DNA from: JAJFTV01 sp964426355
GTDB lineage: Bacteria; Chloroflexota; Anaerolineae; Anaerolineales; Anaerolineaceae
Direction: 5' to 3'
Length of the DNA stretch: 16,633 nt
Assembly (NCBI GenBank): GCA_964426355.1
Contig: CAYRRA010000098.1
Location: forward strand, 1 to 16,633
Under the pieces are notes generated by a model. It made no database searches. It worked only from the letters and a program-made list of their open reading frames with translations, and was not told the DNA's origin. Shown here in pieces: positions 7,548 to 14,630 of the stretch. Position 1 is the stretch's first letter. The number at the start of each line of letters is the position of its first letter. The translations under genes and the position numbers were made by a program.

Positions 7548-7561
7548 ATTATGACATATAT
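7537..7561. promoter_or_regulatory. Perfect 25-bp palindrome, likely operator of the WYL regulator
   Basis: Two 12-bp arms, ATATATGTCATA (7537-7548) and TATGACATATAT (7550-7561), pair perfectly around one central T. It overlaps the predicted -35 box of the operon, the position of a repressor site or an autoregulatory operator. The adjoining gene encodes a WYL regulator, so that protein is the obvious candidate binder. The inner TGTCATA/TATGACA halves probably form the core. Confidence 0.65.
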
Positions 7562-7825
7562 CCAAGAAGGTTGAGTCCAGATTGTCAAGTTCGATACCAT
7601 CGTATCAATCCGAGAATACACTCCTCATCCGGGGTTCTAACAAATTTTTTACAAACCTCTAATCTCGCTCCAATCTCGATAATGTAAAAATAAAAATGAA
7701 ATGGTATATCGTTTTGTGAGTACCGTAAATCCGGGATGAGGCATTATTACCTACTTCCCCGTCTCAATATGAAACCTTATTGAGGTGAAAAGATAGGTTT
7801 TAGTGACAGATAGGATTGGAAAAAT
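7562..7825. other. Non-coding stretch between the WYL operon and the rhomboid gene
   Basis: No convincing ORF is present. It should hold the rhomboid promoter, but no -35/-10 pair with normal spacing was found; TTTACA at 7648 and GATAAT at 7678 are 24 nt apart. It contains a short inverted repeat, GATAC at 7593-7597 with GTATC at 7602-7606, and A/T-rich DNA around 7640-7700. CCTCATCC (near 7623) and GGATGAGG (near 7734) form a distant complementary pair of doubtful meaning. Confidence 0.4.
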
Positions 7826-8590
7826 ATGATACCTCTTCGTGATAGTCAACCCATACGCCGTTTCCCATTGGTGAACTGGGTGTTAATTTCAGCCAATGTA
7901 CTCGTGTTTCTGTTTGAAGTCTCGCTTGGAACAGACAGTCTGAATATTCTGATACAAAGATTTGGCATGGTTCCCATCCGGTTGCTCGAAAATCTTTCAA
8001 CAGAATGGGGCACCATTTTCACATCCATGTTTCTGCATGGGAGCTGGCTGCACTTGTTATCCAACATGCTTGCATTGTATATCTTCGGTGACAACATCGA
8101 AGACCGGTTGGGTTCTCTGCGTTACCTGCTGTTCTACTTTTTGGGAGGAATGGCAGCTGCAGCACTGCATATCCTGACCAACGCTGGTTCATCGTTACCC
8201 ACCGTTGGCGCCAGTGGTGCAATCGCCGCCGTGCTGGGAGCATACCTGATTTTGTATCCCCGCGCGCGGGTTGCCACGCTGGTGCCGATCTTCTTTTTCA
8301 TTCAAATCATACAGATTCCCGCTGTGCTCTACCTGGGTTTCTGGTTCTTCTCACAACTTCTGAATGGTACTGCCCAGATTGCAGCCAACACTTTCCAAAG
8401 TGGTGGCGTGGCGTGGTGGGCGCATATTGGTGGTTTCATCGCAGGCATCATGCTCATCCTGCTATTCTCGCCCCCCACCAAACCGAAAAAACGTTCGGTC
8501 TGGGAGCATCCTGAAGTCATCGTCACCCCGGTTGATCGCGACCGATCCAACTGGCGCTCTCCCAACCGATATGATTCCATTTGGGATTAG
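7826..8590 (+). CDS. Rhomboid-family intramembrane serine protease
   Basis: A 254-residue polytopic inner-membrane protein that cleaves transmembrane substrates within the membrane. Six hydrophobic segments are visible, at about 16-34, 74-88, 98-117, 128-145, 153-180 and 197-215. The catalytic dyad is Ser130 in VGASGAIAAVLGAY and His200 in WWAHIGGFIAG. HGSWLHLLSNM (71-81) carries the His and Asn of the oxyanion region. The positively charged linker KPKKR is followed by a polar cytoplasmic tail of about 30 residues (220-254), rich in Trp, Arg and Asp. The start at ATG 7826 has a weak site (AGGA and GGA at 7812-7820). It stands alone, transcribed away from the WYL operon and convergent with the sugar operon, so context gives no clue to its substrate. 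Confidence 0.93.
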   Translation: MIPLRDSQPIRRFPLVNWVLISANVLVFLFEVSLGTDSLNILIQRFGMVPIRLLENLSTEWGTIFTSMFLHGSWLHLLSNMLALYIFGDNIEDRLGSLRYLLFYFLGGMAAAALHILTNAGSSLPTVGASGAIAAVLGAYLILYPRARVATLVPIFFFIQIIQIPAVLYLGFWFFSQLLNGTAQIAANTFQSGGVAWWAHIGGFIAGIMLILLFSPPTKPKKRSVWEHPEVIVTPVDRDRSNWRSPNRYDSIWD

Positions 8591-8602
8591 CACGAATTGG
8601 AT

Positions 8603-8635
8603 GGAAAAATGAGGCTGCCTCTTGTAGACAGCCTC
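8603..8635 (-). terminator. Rho-independent terminator of the araB-fucI operon
   Basis: The arms GAGGCTG (8611-8617) and CAGCCTC (8629-8635) form a 7-bp GC-rich stem with an 11-nt loop. Read on the minus strand it is followed by ATTTTTCC (8610-8603) and lies 28 nt after the isomerase stop codon. On the plus strand it follows the rhomboid gene, but the trailing TTGTGG is poor, so any plus-strand use would be weak. Confidence 0.75.
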
Positions 8636-8662
8636 TTGTGGTTAATCATCCATCACCTCAAA

Positions 8663-10315
8663 TCACAGTTTGACATCCCCGCACAGGTATACCTCTACTC
8701 CCAGTTCAGCGAACATGGCAGCCTTAGCAGCCAGGGCACTGTCTGCTGCCTCGCCAGACGGTGCATAAGCGACATTAAGGTGATTTGAACGGTGGCGCGC
8801 CATTAGCTGGTCGCGCGAAACACCGTGCAGCACACCATGCATGATGGGCCACTGCTCGCTGGTGGCTTTCAAACGGCGCAATGTTTCTTCTTCCGGCAGT
8901 TCAATCGATGACGCCCTGCCCATATCAACGTGCAACTTCCCATTCATGATAAACACCCGGCTCCATACCAGTTCGCCTTTTTTGCAGACACCCGAGAGCG
9001 TCCCCCCACCCAACGGGAAGTACATCCGGTCTTGCTGCTTACTGACGGCTCCTTGATATCCGCCCTCAAGATGCGCAGGCGGCACGGACCCTGAAATCTC
9101 GAAAACCCAAACGAAATCATCCACCCCATCGCCGCGGTAATGCTCACCGTAGCGGATATCATGAAGCGTGGTCTCGGGGTCAAAACCCATAGCCCTCCAC
9201 ACCCGGTTGGTCACCAGGGCATCCAGACCAGCCCCCTCGTCAACTTCGTTGAAATGCACAACCGCTTTACCGGCAAAAAGTTCTTCTCCGGTTTGTGAAT
9301 GATATACAGGCGGGCGTTCTACATTGTTCAGCAAACCTTCCACCAGGTCAGAGGCAGGCACCATATCCTTTAATCCCTGCTGGTATTGGATTCCGATGAT
9401 ATCGCAGCCGAAGAAATACGCCATTCGCACGGCTGCAATATACATCTTCATTTGCTCCAGGATGTGCCATTCCGTTAAGTCGGTATCCGGGTTTGTCCCC
9501 AACTCAAATTGCATCCCCTTATCTTTCAACCATCGGTAAGCCGCCTGGGCTTCTTCGTCCTTAACGCGCCGCATCTCAGCAACCAACGCCGATTGGCTCA
9601 AACGCTCTTTGTAAACACCCAAAGCGTTCAGCAGTTCATCATCGAAAATGGCATTGTACATCCCCATACAGCCTTCATCGAAAATGCCCATGACTGCTTT
9701 TTCGGTCTTCAACTGCAATGCGAGTGCCTTACCTAGTTCAGCCTCGGCTTCGGGTAGTTTCGCCTGTTCAAGTGGACGCACATGGCTGACATCATGAACG
9801 ATTTTCCCTGTTTTGATCCACTGGCGGATAGCGTTCAGAAAGAAGTCATCGGTAAAATCTTCGCTCCAAATCGTACTGTATTCAACACCCATCTTGGTAA
9901 GAGAAGCGTTCAAGTTGAGCATCCCGACCAGACCGGGCCATTGACCGCTCCAGTTCGCCACTGTCAGGATGGGTCCACGATGGTCACGTAAACCTGCCAG
10001 GACGTGATAGCTATACTGCCAGACGGCTTCTGCGACGATGATGGGAGCATCTTTGTGGATTCCCTTGAAAACCTCAATCCCCATGCGTTGTGTTGAGATA
10101 AAACCATGCTTTTCAACCGGGTCATAGGAATGTCCGCGTTGAATGGTGATTCCTTCACGGGCAAAAGCCTGGGTGAGTTTCTGCTCCATATCTGCCTGTG
10201 CAGCCCAGCACATCTGGTTTGCCGAAAGTCGTAAATCGCCGCTGGCAACCAGGATGGCAGTATCAGCGGGTACGGGTTGGGGAGCGACCCATTCAGGAAA
10301 AATGTATTTTTTCAT
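8663..10315 (-). CDS. fucI: L-fucose isomerase family protein (FucI-type aldose-ketose isomerase)
   Basis: A 550-residue isomerase of the FucI family (E. coli FucI is about 590). FucI converts L-fucose to L-fuculose and also D-arabinose to D-ribulose, using a divalent metal. Conserved blocks are DEGCMGMYNAIFDDELLNALGVYKERLSQSAL (about 213-245), GIQYQQGLKDMVPASDLVEGLLNNVERPPV (about 309-339), HFNEVDEGAGLDALVTNRVW, and the C-terminal MARHRSNHLNVAYAP, which probably carries the metal-binding His. Individual metal ligands were not assigned. The start is ATG 10315 with AGGA 7 nt upstream. The gene lies 12 nt after a ribulokinase gene and ends before a terminator. The AraB-type partner kinase, with no fuculose kinase or aldolase nearby, suggests D-arabinose or a related pentose rather than L-fucose as substrate; that is inference. 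Confidence 0.88.
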   Translation of the reverse strand: MKKYIFPEWVAPQPVPADTAILVASGDLRLSANQMCWAAQADMEQKLTQAFAREGITIQRGHSYDPVEKHGFISTQRMGIEVFKGIHKDAPIIVAEAVWQYSYHVLAGLRDHRGPILTVANWSGQWPGLVGMLNLNASLTKMGVEYSTIWSEDFTDDFFLNAIRQWIKTGKIVHDVSHVRPLEQAKLPEAEAELGKALALQLKTEKAVMGIFDEGCMGMYNAIFDDELLNALGVYKERLSQSALVAEMRRVKDEEAQAAYRWLKDKGMQFELGTNPDTDLTEWHILEQMKMYIAAVRMAYFFGCDIIGIQYQQGLKDMVPASDLVEGLLNNVERPPVYHSQTGEELFAGKAVVHFNEVDEGAGLDALVTNRVWRAMGFDPETTLHDIRYGEHYRGDGVDDFVWVFEISGSVPPAHLEGGYQGAVSKQQDRMYFPLGGGTLSGVCKKGELVWSRVFIMNGKLHVDMGRASSIELPEEETLRRLKATSEQWPIMHGVLHGVSRDQLMARHRSNHLNVAYAPSGEAADSALAAKAAMFAELGVEVYLCGDVKL

Positions 10316-10327
10316 TTGTGTTTCCTT

Positions 10328-11995
10328 TCAATCCAATGAACTTGACAGATGACGATTCCGAATTTGTAAAACATTCTTCATGACAGAGCCAACGCTTCTG
10401 CCAAACAGAGCAACCAATCGTTTGTATTCCACATATACATCGTTATAAATAGCATGATTTCCAGAGTCAGGGATGACCTTTTTTACAGGCGGATCGACCA
10501 TGTGTTGTACTGCACTATGGATATCGGCATAAACGCCCCCGGCTACCGCCCCCAAGATGGCAGCACCCAATCCACTAGCTTGAGGAGAGGCAGCAATTTC
10601 AATCGGCAGACCGAGTACATCGGCGTAAATTTGCATGACCAGGTCGTTTTTGGTCAAACCACCGCCCGCACGAAACGCGTCAATCGCCACCCCGCCTTCC
10701 CGGAAGAGTTCCACAATCAAGCGAGTGCCAAATGCGGTCGCTTCGATCAACGCGCGGTACACCTCTTCAGGGCGCGTGTGCAGGTTATACCCCACAATCA
10801 GTCCGCTCAAATCCGCATCCACAAAGGGTGTTCGGCAGCCGTTCCACCAATCCAGTGCTAACAACCCGCTCTGACCGGCGCGAAACGCAGCCGCTTTTTC
10901 TGACAGCAGCAAATGCAGCGAGATACCCCGGGTATGCGCTTCAGCCTCGTACCGGGCTGGAACATAGTTTTCCACAACCCAGGCGAAAATATCACCCACA
11001 CCTGCTTGCCCGGCTTCATAGCCAAATAAACCCGGCACGATTCCATCCTCAACCACCCCGGAAATCCCTTCTACGAGCACTTCCTGTGCTGACATAAGCA
11101 TGTGACAGGTGGATGTGCCCATGATCATACACATGCAACCTGCTGTGCTGACCCCACCGCCAATTGCAGCAGCGTGGGCGTCGATAATCGCTGCGCTGAC
11201 GGCACAGTCGGTGGTCAGACCCAATCGCTCAGCCCATTCTGCGCTCAGCGTACCCACCTTCTGCCCAGGTGCCAGCAGCTCTCCATTCACCTTTTGCGAA
11301 AAAAGGTCTGCCAGTTCAGGGTTGAGCGCTCTCAGGTATTCTTTGCCCGGGAAGCCCGCCTGTTTATGCCATGTCCCCTTGTAGCCAGCACAACAGGTAT
11401 TCCGTACCTGCAAGCCGGTCAACTGCCATGTTACCCAATCTGCCCCTTCAATGATATAAGCTGCTTTGTTATACAATTCAGGTGCCTCTTCCAGCAGTTC
11501 AAGTGCCTTAGGAAGCAGCCACTCTGAAGAAATCTTCCCGCCATAGCGTGCCAGCCAGGGTTCGCCGCGTTCCGTTGCCAGGCGCGTTACTTGCTCCGCC
11601 TGCGGCTGCGCGCCATGATGTTTCCAGAGCTTTGCCCAGGCGTGTGGCAACCCGGCAAGACCCGCCAACTGGCATAAAGGTGTCCCATCTTGCCACACCG
11701 GTAAAATTGTGCACGAAGTAAAATCGATCCCAAGACCTACAACCGCCTTCCCAGGTGCGTTACTCTCTTTCAGCACCGCATGCACAATCACTTGAGCAGA
11801 TTCCAACCAGTCTGCGGGGTCTTGTAGCGCCCAATTAGGAGGCAGGCGTTCTCCACCGCCGGGTAAAAATTCATCCATCACGCCATGTGTATAGGCATGA
11901 ACCGCAGTTGAGACCATTTCACCTGTCTCAACATCCACCAGAACAGCACGTGCAGATTCGGTACCGAAATCAAGACCAAGTGCATATCGTTTCAT
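10328..11995 (-). CDS. araB: Ribulokinase (FGGY carbohydrate kinase, AraB type)
   Basis: A 555-residue FGGY kinase close in length to E. coli AraB (566). It phosphorylates ribulose with ATP (EC 2.7.1.16); AraB accepts both L- and D-ribulose. AraB-specific features are the N-terminal ALGLDFGTESARAVLVDVETGE, LQDPADWLES, GKISSEWLLPKALELL, EGADWVTWQLTG and AGYKGTWHK. IMGTSTCHML, GLFGYEAGQAGVGDIFAW, LDWWNGCRTP and the C-terminal AGGGLTKNDLVMQIYADVLG ATP-site block complete the match. DAHAAAIGGG corresponds to the catalytic Asp region. The start is ATG 11995 with a weak GAGA-type site. The leader upstream is about 180 nt. The 12-nt gap to fucI indicates co-transcription. There is no araA or araD, which is unusual for an AraB-type kinase. 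Confidence 0.9.
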   Translation of the reverse strand: MKRYALGLDFGTESARAVLVDVETGEMVSTAVHAYTHGVMDEFLPGGGERLPPNWALQDPADWLESAQVIVHAVLKESNAPGKAVVGLGIDFTSCTILPVWQDGTPLCQLAGLAGLPHAWAKLWKHHGAQPQAEQVTRLATERGEPWLARYGGKISSEWLLPKALELLEEAPELYNKAAYIIEGADWVTWQLTGLQVRNTCCAGYKGTWHKQAGFPGKEYLRALNPELADLFSQKVNGELLAPGQKVGTLSAEWAERLGLTTDCAVSAAIIDAHAAAIGGGVSTAGCMCMIMGTSTCHMLMSAQEVLVEGISGVVEDGIVPGLFGYEAGQAGVGDIFAWVVENYVPARYEAEAHTRGISLHLLLSEKAAAFRAGQSGLLALDWWNGCRTPFVDADLSGLIVGYNLHTRPEEVYRALIEATAFGTRLIVELFREGGVAIDAFRAGGGLTKNDLVMQIYADVLGLPIEIAASPQASGLGAAILGAVAGGVYADIHSAVQHMVDPPVKKVIPDSGNHAIYNDVYVEYKRLVALFGRSVGSVMKNVLQIRNRHLSSSLD

Positions 11996-12177
11996 GAGAC
12001 ATCTCTTTTCCGCTTTTTGATCCCTTTATTGATTCAATTTGCAGTGGCATTTTTCCTGCGCACAAAAACGGGGAAAAATGGGTATCATTCCGCCGTCATG
12101 TATGGCTGAGAAGGAAACCTCTCTTCTGCCAGATGCCACCGGGCATCATAAGTCAAATCCAATAGATCACATAATCA
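11996..12177 (-). other. Long structured leader of araB-fucI mRNA
   Basis: From the predicted start point near 12177 to ATG 11995 there are about 180 nt with no supported ORF. Two hairpins can form: GATGCC (12132-12137) with GGCATC (12142-12147), loop ACCG; and CATTTTTCC (12048-12056) with GGAAAAATG (12072-12080), loop 15 nt. A third pairing, GTGGCAT (12044-12050) with ATGCCAC (12133-12139), extendable to 9 bp with one G-U pair, would exclude both. No known riboswitch class was recognised. Confidence 0.4.
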
Positions 12178-12183
12178 ACTTTA

Positions 12184-12211
12184 ATTGTATCAAAAATGTA
12201 ATCGTTTTCAA
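12184..12211 (-). promoter_or_regulatory. Predicted sigma-70 promoter of araB-fucI
   Basis: On the minus strand, TTGAAA (12211-12206) and TACAAT (12189-12184) are separated by 16 nt, each one mismatch from consensus. Upstream, at 12212-12236, two copies of GTTTTTTAAA give an A/T-rich block that could act as an UP element. The LacI-type operator overlaps the -35 box and part of the spacer. Confidence 0.65.
12197..12210. promoter_or_regulatory. LacI-family operator (cre-like) at the araB promoter
   Basis: TGTAATCGTTTTCA matches the LacI/CcpA-family consensus TGWAANCGNTNWCA at every fixed position. It overlaps the predicted -35 and spacer of the araB promoter, where a bound repressor would block RNA polymerase. 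The LacI-type regulator encoded at 12369-13367 is the likely binder. A global CcpA-like regulator is an alternative. Confidence 0.65.
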
Positions 12212-12368
12212 GCGTTTTTTAAAGGTTTTTTAAAATAGGAATGCAGAGAAAACCATAGGAACGAAAGACACACCGCAAAAGCATATCCATTTTACAGCGG
12301 AGATGGCGATCCCCCATCAAAAAAGGATTTACAGCCAGGAAGAGAAAATAACAAAAGCACTCATTGTG

Positions 12369-13367
12369 TCATTCCCCCACAGTCGACCCACGCGGGATTA
12401 AGACCGTGTCCATCAACACCTCGCGCACAGCCGTATCCGGTTGTGCAATCCGGTTAAGAAGGATCTCAGCAGAAAGCTTTCCAATTTCATAAACGGGTTG
12501 CCGAACAGCGCTGATGGTGGGTTTTGTCATCGTGTACCATTCCATGTCATCAAAAGAAATCAAAGCATACTCTTCTGGTATCTTAAAACCCATTTCCTGC
12601 AAATACCCAAAAACGCCAACGGTCAACAGGTTATTCCCGCAAAAAATGGCGCTAGGTTGATGAGGTAACGCCAGCATTTCTTTTATCAGCTCACGCCCGG
12701 TAGCTTTGCGCGGCTCGCCTGTAAACACCAGTTGATCATCAAAAGCGATCCCGTATGTTTCCAACGCTTTTTTGTATCCGTACAATCGTTCACGCCCGGT
12801 TGTTTTATTCTCTGGTGCAAGAAATGCTGCTATACGCTGATGACCTGATTGGATTAAATGTTCCACAGCCTGGTAAGCCCCGGCAACATTGTCTGCCAAC
12901 ACCGTATCAACGCTGTAATCCAGCACACGGCGATCAAATGCGACAAAAGGAATCCCGGCTTTGACAAGATGTTTACAAGGACTGGTAAGCTCGCGAGTCG
13001 GGGTGATTAATACTCCTGCCACCTGTTCTGCCATCATGATATCGATATAGAGTGCCTCTTTTTCGATATTTTCATCGGAATTACAAAGAAAAATGGCATA
13101 ACCATGTTGTGAAGCCACATCCTCTACCGCACGAACCACCGCAGTGAAAAATGGGTTCATAATATCGGAAATAACTAATCCGATGATACTTGATTTTTGC
13201 ACCCGTAAACTTCGCGCAACCCGGCTGGGACGGTATTCCAATTCCCCAACAGCTTTCAGTACCCGCTCAATCACTTCCGGGCGCACATGCGGATGACCGG
13301 ATAATACTCGGGATACCGTAGCACTGGAAACCCCTGCTCTGCGAGCTACTTCAAGGATCGTGACCAT
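12369..13367 (-). CDS. LacI-family transcriptional regulator
   Basis: A 332-residue repressor-type regulator. The helix-turn-helix TILEVARRAGVSSATVSRVLSGHPHV (about 3-28) leads to a hinge helix with YRPSRVARSLR (about 45-55). The periplasmic-binding-like sugar-sensing domain follows, with IIGLVISDIMNPFF, CNSDENIEKE, GVLITPT, PFVAFDRR, DNVAGAYQAVEHLI, RLYGYKKAL, AIFCGNN and ALISFDDMEWYTMTKPTISAVRQP. Length is standard. The start is ATG 13367 with AGGAG 8 nt upstream. It is transcribed in the same direction as araB-fucI but separated by 373 nt, and the araB promoter has its own LacI-type operator, so it probably represses that operon until a pentose or its derivative binds. A related octamer, ATCGTTTT, in its own upstream region hints at autoregulation. 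Confidence 0.94.
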   Translation of the reverse strand: MVTILEVARRAGVSSATVSRVLSGHPHVRPEVIERVLKAVGELEYRPSRVARSLRVQKSSIIGLVISDIMNPFFTAVVRAVEDVASQHGYAIFLCNSDENIEKEALYIDIMMAEQVAGVLITPTRELTSPCKHLVKAGIPFVAFDRRVLDYSVDTVLADNVAGAYQAVEHLIQSGHQRIAAFLAPENKTTGRERLYGYKKALETYGIAFDDQLVFTGEPRKATGRELIKEMLALPHQPSAIFCGNNLLTVGVFGYLQEMGFKIPEEYALISFDDMEWYTMTKPTISAVRQPVYEIGKLSAEILLNRIAQPDTAVREVLMDTVLIPRGSTVGE

Positions 13368-13403
13368 CCTGTATACTCCTGCTCAACGCAAAAAATAGAT
13401 ACT

Positions 13404-13420
13404 AAAAAAAACGATATTTC
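13404..13420. promoter_or_regulatory. Possible second regulator half-site upstream of the LacI-family gene
   Basis: AAAACGAT at 13408-13415 (ATCGTTTT on the minus strand) repeats the core of the operator at 12197-12210, with a GAAAT flank on the minus strand. It lies about 40 nt before the regulator's ATG. The flanks are poorly palindromic, so this is a weak call. Confidence 0.3.
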
Positions 13421-13534
13421 CTATTATTTTAACCGCAATTTGCAATAACTTTTTAATCCCCCGCACCACCCTTGCCTGTCCTCATCTGAAACCGGCAACC
13501 TGGTTCCCAGGCAGTATGAAGGCAAGAAAAGCAG

Positions 13535-13578
13535 AAATAAAAAGGCAGGTTCACAAGGAAAACATCCTGGAACCTGCC
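13535..13578 (-). terminator. Rho-independent terminator of the GldG/DUF4340 operon
   Basis: GGCAGGTTC (13544-13552) and GAACCTGCC (13570-13578) pair perfectly over 9 bp with a 17-nt loop that can itself pair AGG with CCT. On the minus strand the stem is followed by TTTTTATTT (13543-13535). It lies about 85 nt after the DUF4340 stop codon. Confidence 0.85.
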
Positions 13579-13664
13579 CTGTTACTCTACCCCTCGCGTT
13601 ATGCACTATTCCATTCAGCAAGGACGACAGTGGGGTTTGCAGTAAACAAAGTTACTCAATCTGG

Positions 13665-14630
13665 CTAATCGTCCTCTGCTTCTTCGATGACCAGAAAAAC
13701 CTCACGCGAACGTTCAACATAATCCCCCATACTGCTCTTGGGAATCTCTACATAATATTCTGAAACCGAGGCATGGACATAATAATATGAACCATCCTCG
13801 GTTAACGCACCGACCCGCAGGACAAGCGTTTGGGTTTCATCGGCGTCATCCAGGTATTTCAAGGTAACCACCGCCAAGGGTTCATCAAATCCATATTCGG
13901 GTAATTCTGTTTTGCCCAGCGGTCGGTACATTTGCAAATTGGTCAGGCGCGTTAACATGGAAGTAAGGTTGTTCGGATTGAACTCCTCATCTTCAGCAAG
14001 ACCGTCCATTACCCATTCCGCTTCCTGGACCCCAACATTAACAAAATCTAACGTACCTGAGGCGTTCTCCAGGGTCATCCGCTGCATCTTCTCGGTCGGT
14101 ATAGCAACATATACCGCATTGATCCAGCCTTTCACCTGGCTGATGAAATCATAAGAAGTGACAGCGTCAGTGAGGTACACTTCCTTTAAATTTGCAGCGC
14201 GAACATGAGTTGCGCCTGAGCCAGCCAAAGAGCCGACATATAAGACGTGTTCCTCACCGTCCTGGGTTGTAAAAGTAACACGGCGGGCAAAATCATCCTC
14301 TGCAACCTGTAGACGTTTATAACTCTCTGCACTCGTGGCAATCAACCGCCCGGTTTTTATGGCGACAACTTTTTCCAGGAGTGCTTCAATTGTCTCTGCG
14401 TTTGCAGGGTAATCATCTGAATTGCTAAGAATCCACCCATCTGTTGTCCGTTCCAGTTGTACAGAATTTCCTTGATTGTCTTCAATCATCAGGGTCTCAA
14501 TCTGCTCGACAGTCAGTTCACCAAACAGGGGTTCGCTCACCGTTGTAGTTTTTTGCGGCATAAAGACGAGCACAGCCGCAACGATTTGAACGACCAATAA
14601 CCCGGTTAAGATTTGTTGTGTCCGGTTCAT
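13665..14630 (-). CDS. DUF4340 domain membrane-anchored protein
   Basis: A 321-residue protein with one N-terminal membrane helix (about 7-24, ILTGLLVVQIVAAVLVF) and an extracytoplasmic body. The body has repeated beta-rich units typical of DUF4340: IETLMIEDNQGNSVQLERTTDGWILSN near the start, later the DDFARRVTFTTQDGEEHVLYVGSLAGSGATHVRA block and LPEYGFDEPLAVVTLKYLDD. DUF4340 proteins are usually encoded beside GldG-like ABC-transporter auxiliary proteins, exactly as here. The exact role is unknown; a part in a GldAFG-type export or envelope complex is inferred. The start ATG 14630 overlaps the GldG stop by 4 nt (ATGA), with GGAGG in the end of the upstream gene, so translation is coupled. 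The C-terminus is acidic (EEAEDD). A terminator follows. Confidence 0.88.
   Translation of the reverse strand: MNRTQQILTGLLVVQIVAAVLVFMPQKTTTVSEPLFGELTVEQIETLMIEDNQGNSVQLERTTDGWILSNSDDYPANAETIEALLEKVVAIKTGRLIATSAESYKRLQVAEDDFARRVTFTTQDGEEHVLYVGSLAGSGATHVRAANLKEVYLTDAVTSYDFISQVKGWINAVYVAIPTEKMQRMTLENASGTLDFVNVGVQEAEWVMDGLAEDEEFNPNNLTSMLTRLTNLQMYRPLGKTELPEYGFDEPLAVVTLKYLDDADETQTLVLRVGALTEDGSYYYVHASVSEYYVEIPKSSMGDYVERSREVFLVIEEAEDD

Noticed and set aside
7478..7687. Small plus-strand ORF of 69 residues
   Set aside because: It runs through the palindrome and promoter region, has no ribosome binding site and no protein-like composition.
12039..12233. Small plus-strand ORF of 64 residues in the araB leader
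   Set aside because: No ribosome binding site; the region is better explained as leader, promoter and operator on the minus strand.
12212..12236. Tandem GTTTTTTAAA copies as a repeat element
   Set aside because: Only two short A/T-rich copies; better read as part of the promoter's upstream block.
13424..13621. Minus-strand ORF of 65 residues upstream of the LacI-family gene
   Set aside because: It reads straight through a strong terminator hairpin and has no recognisable features.
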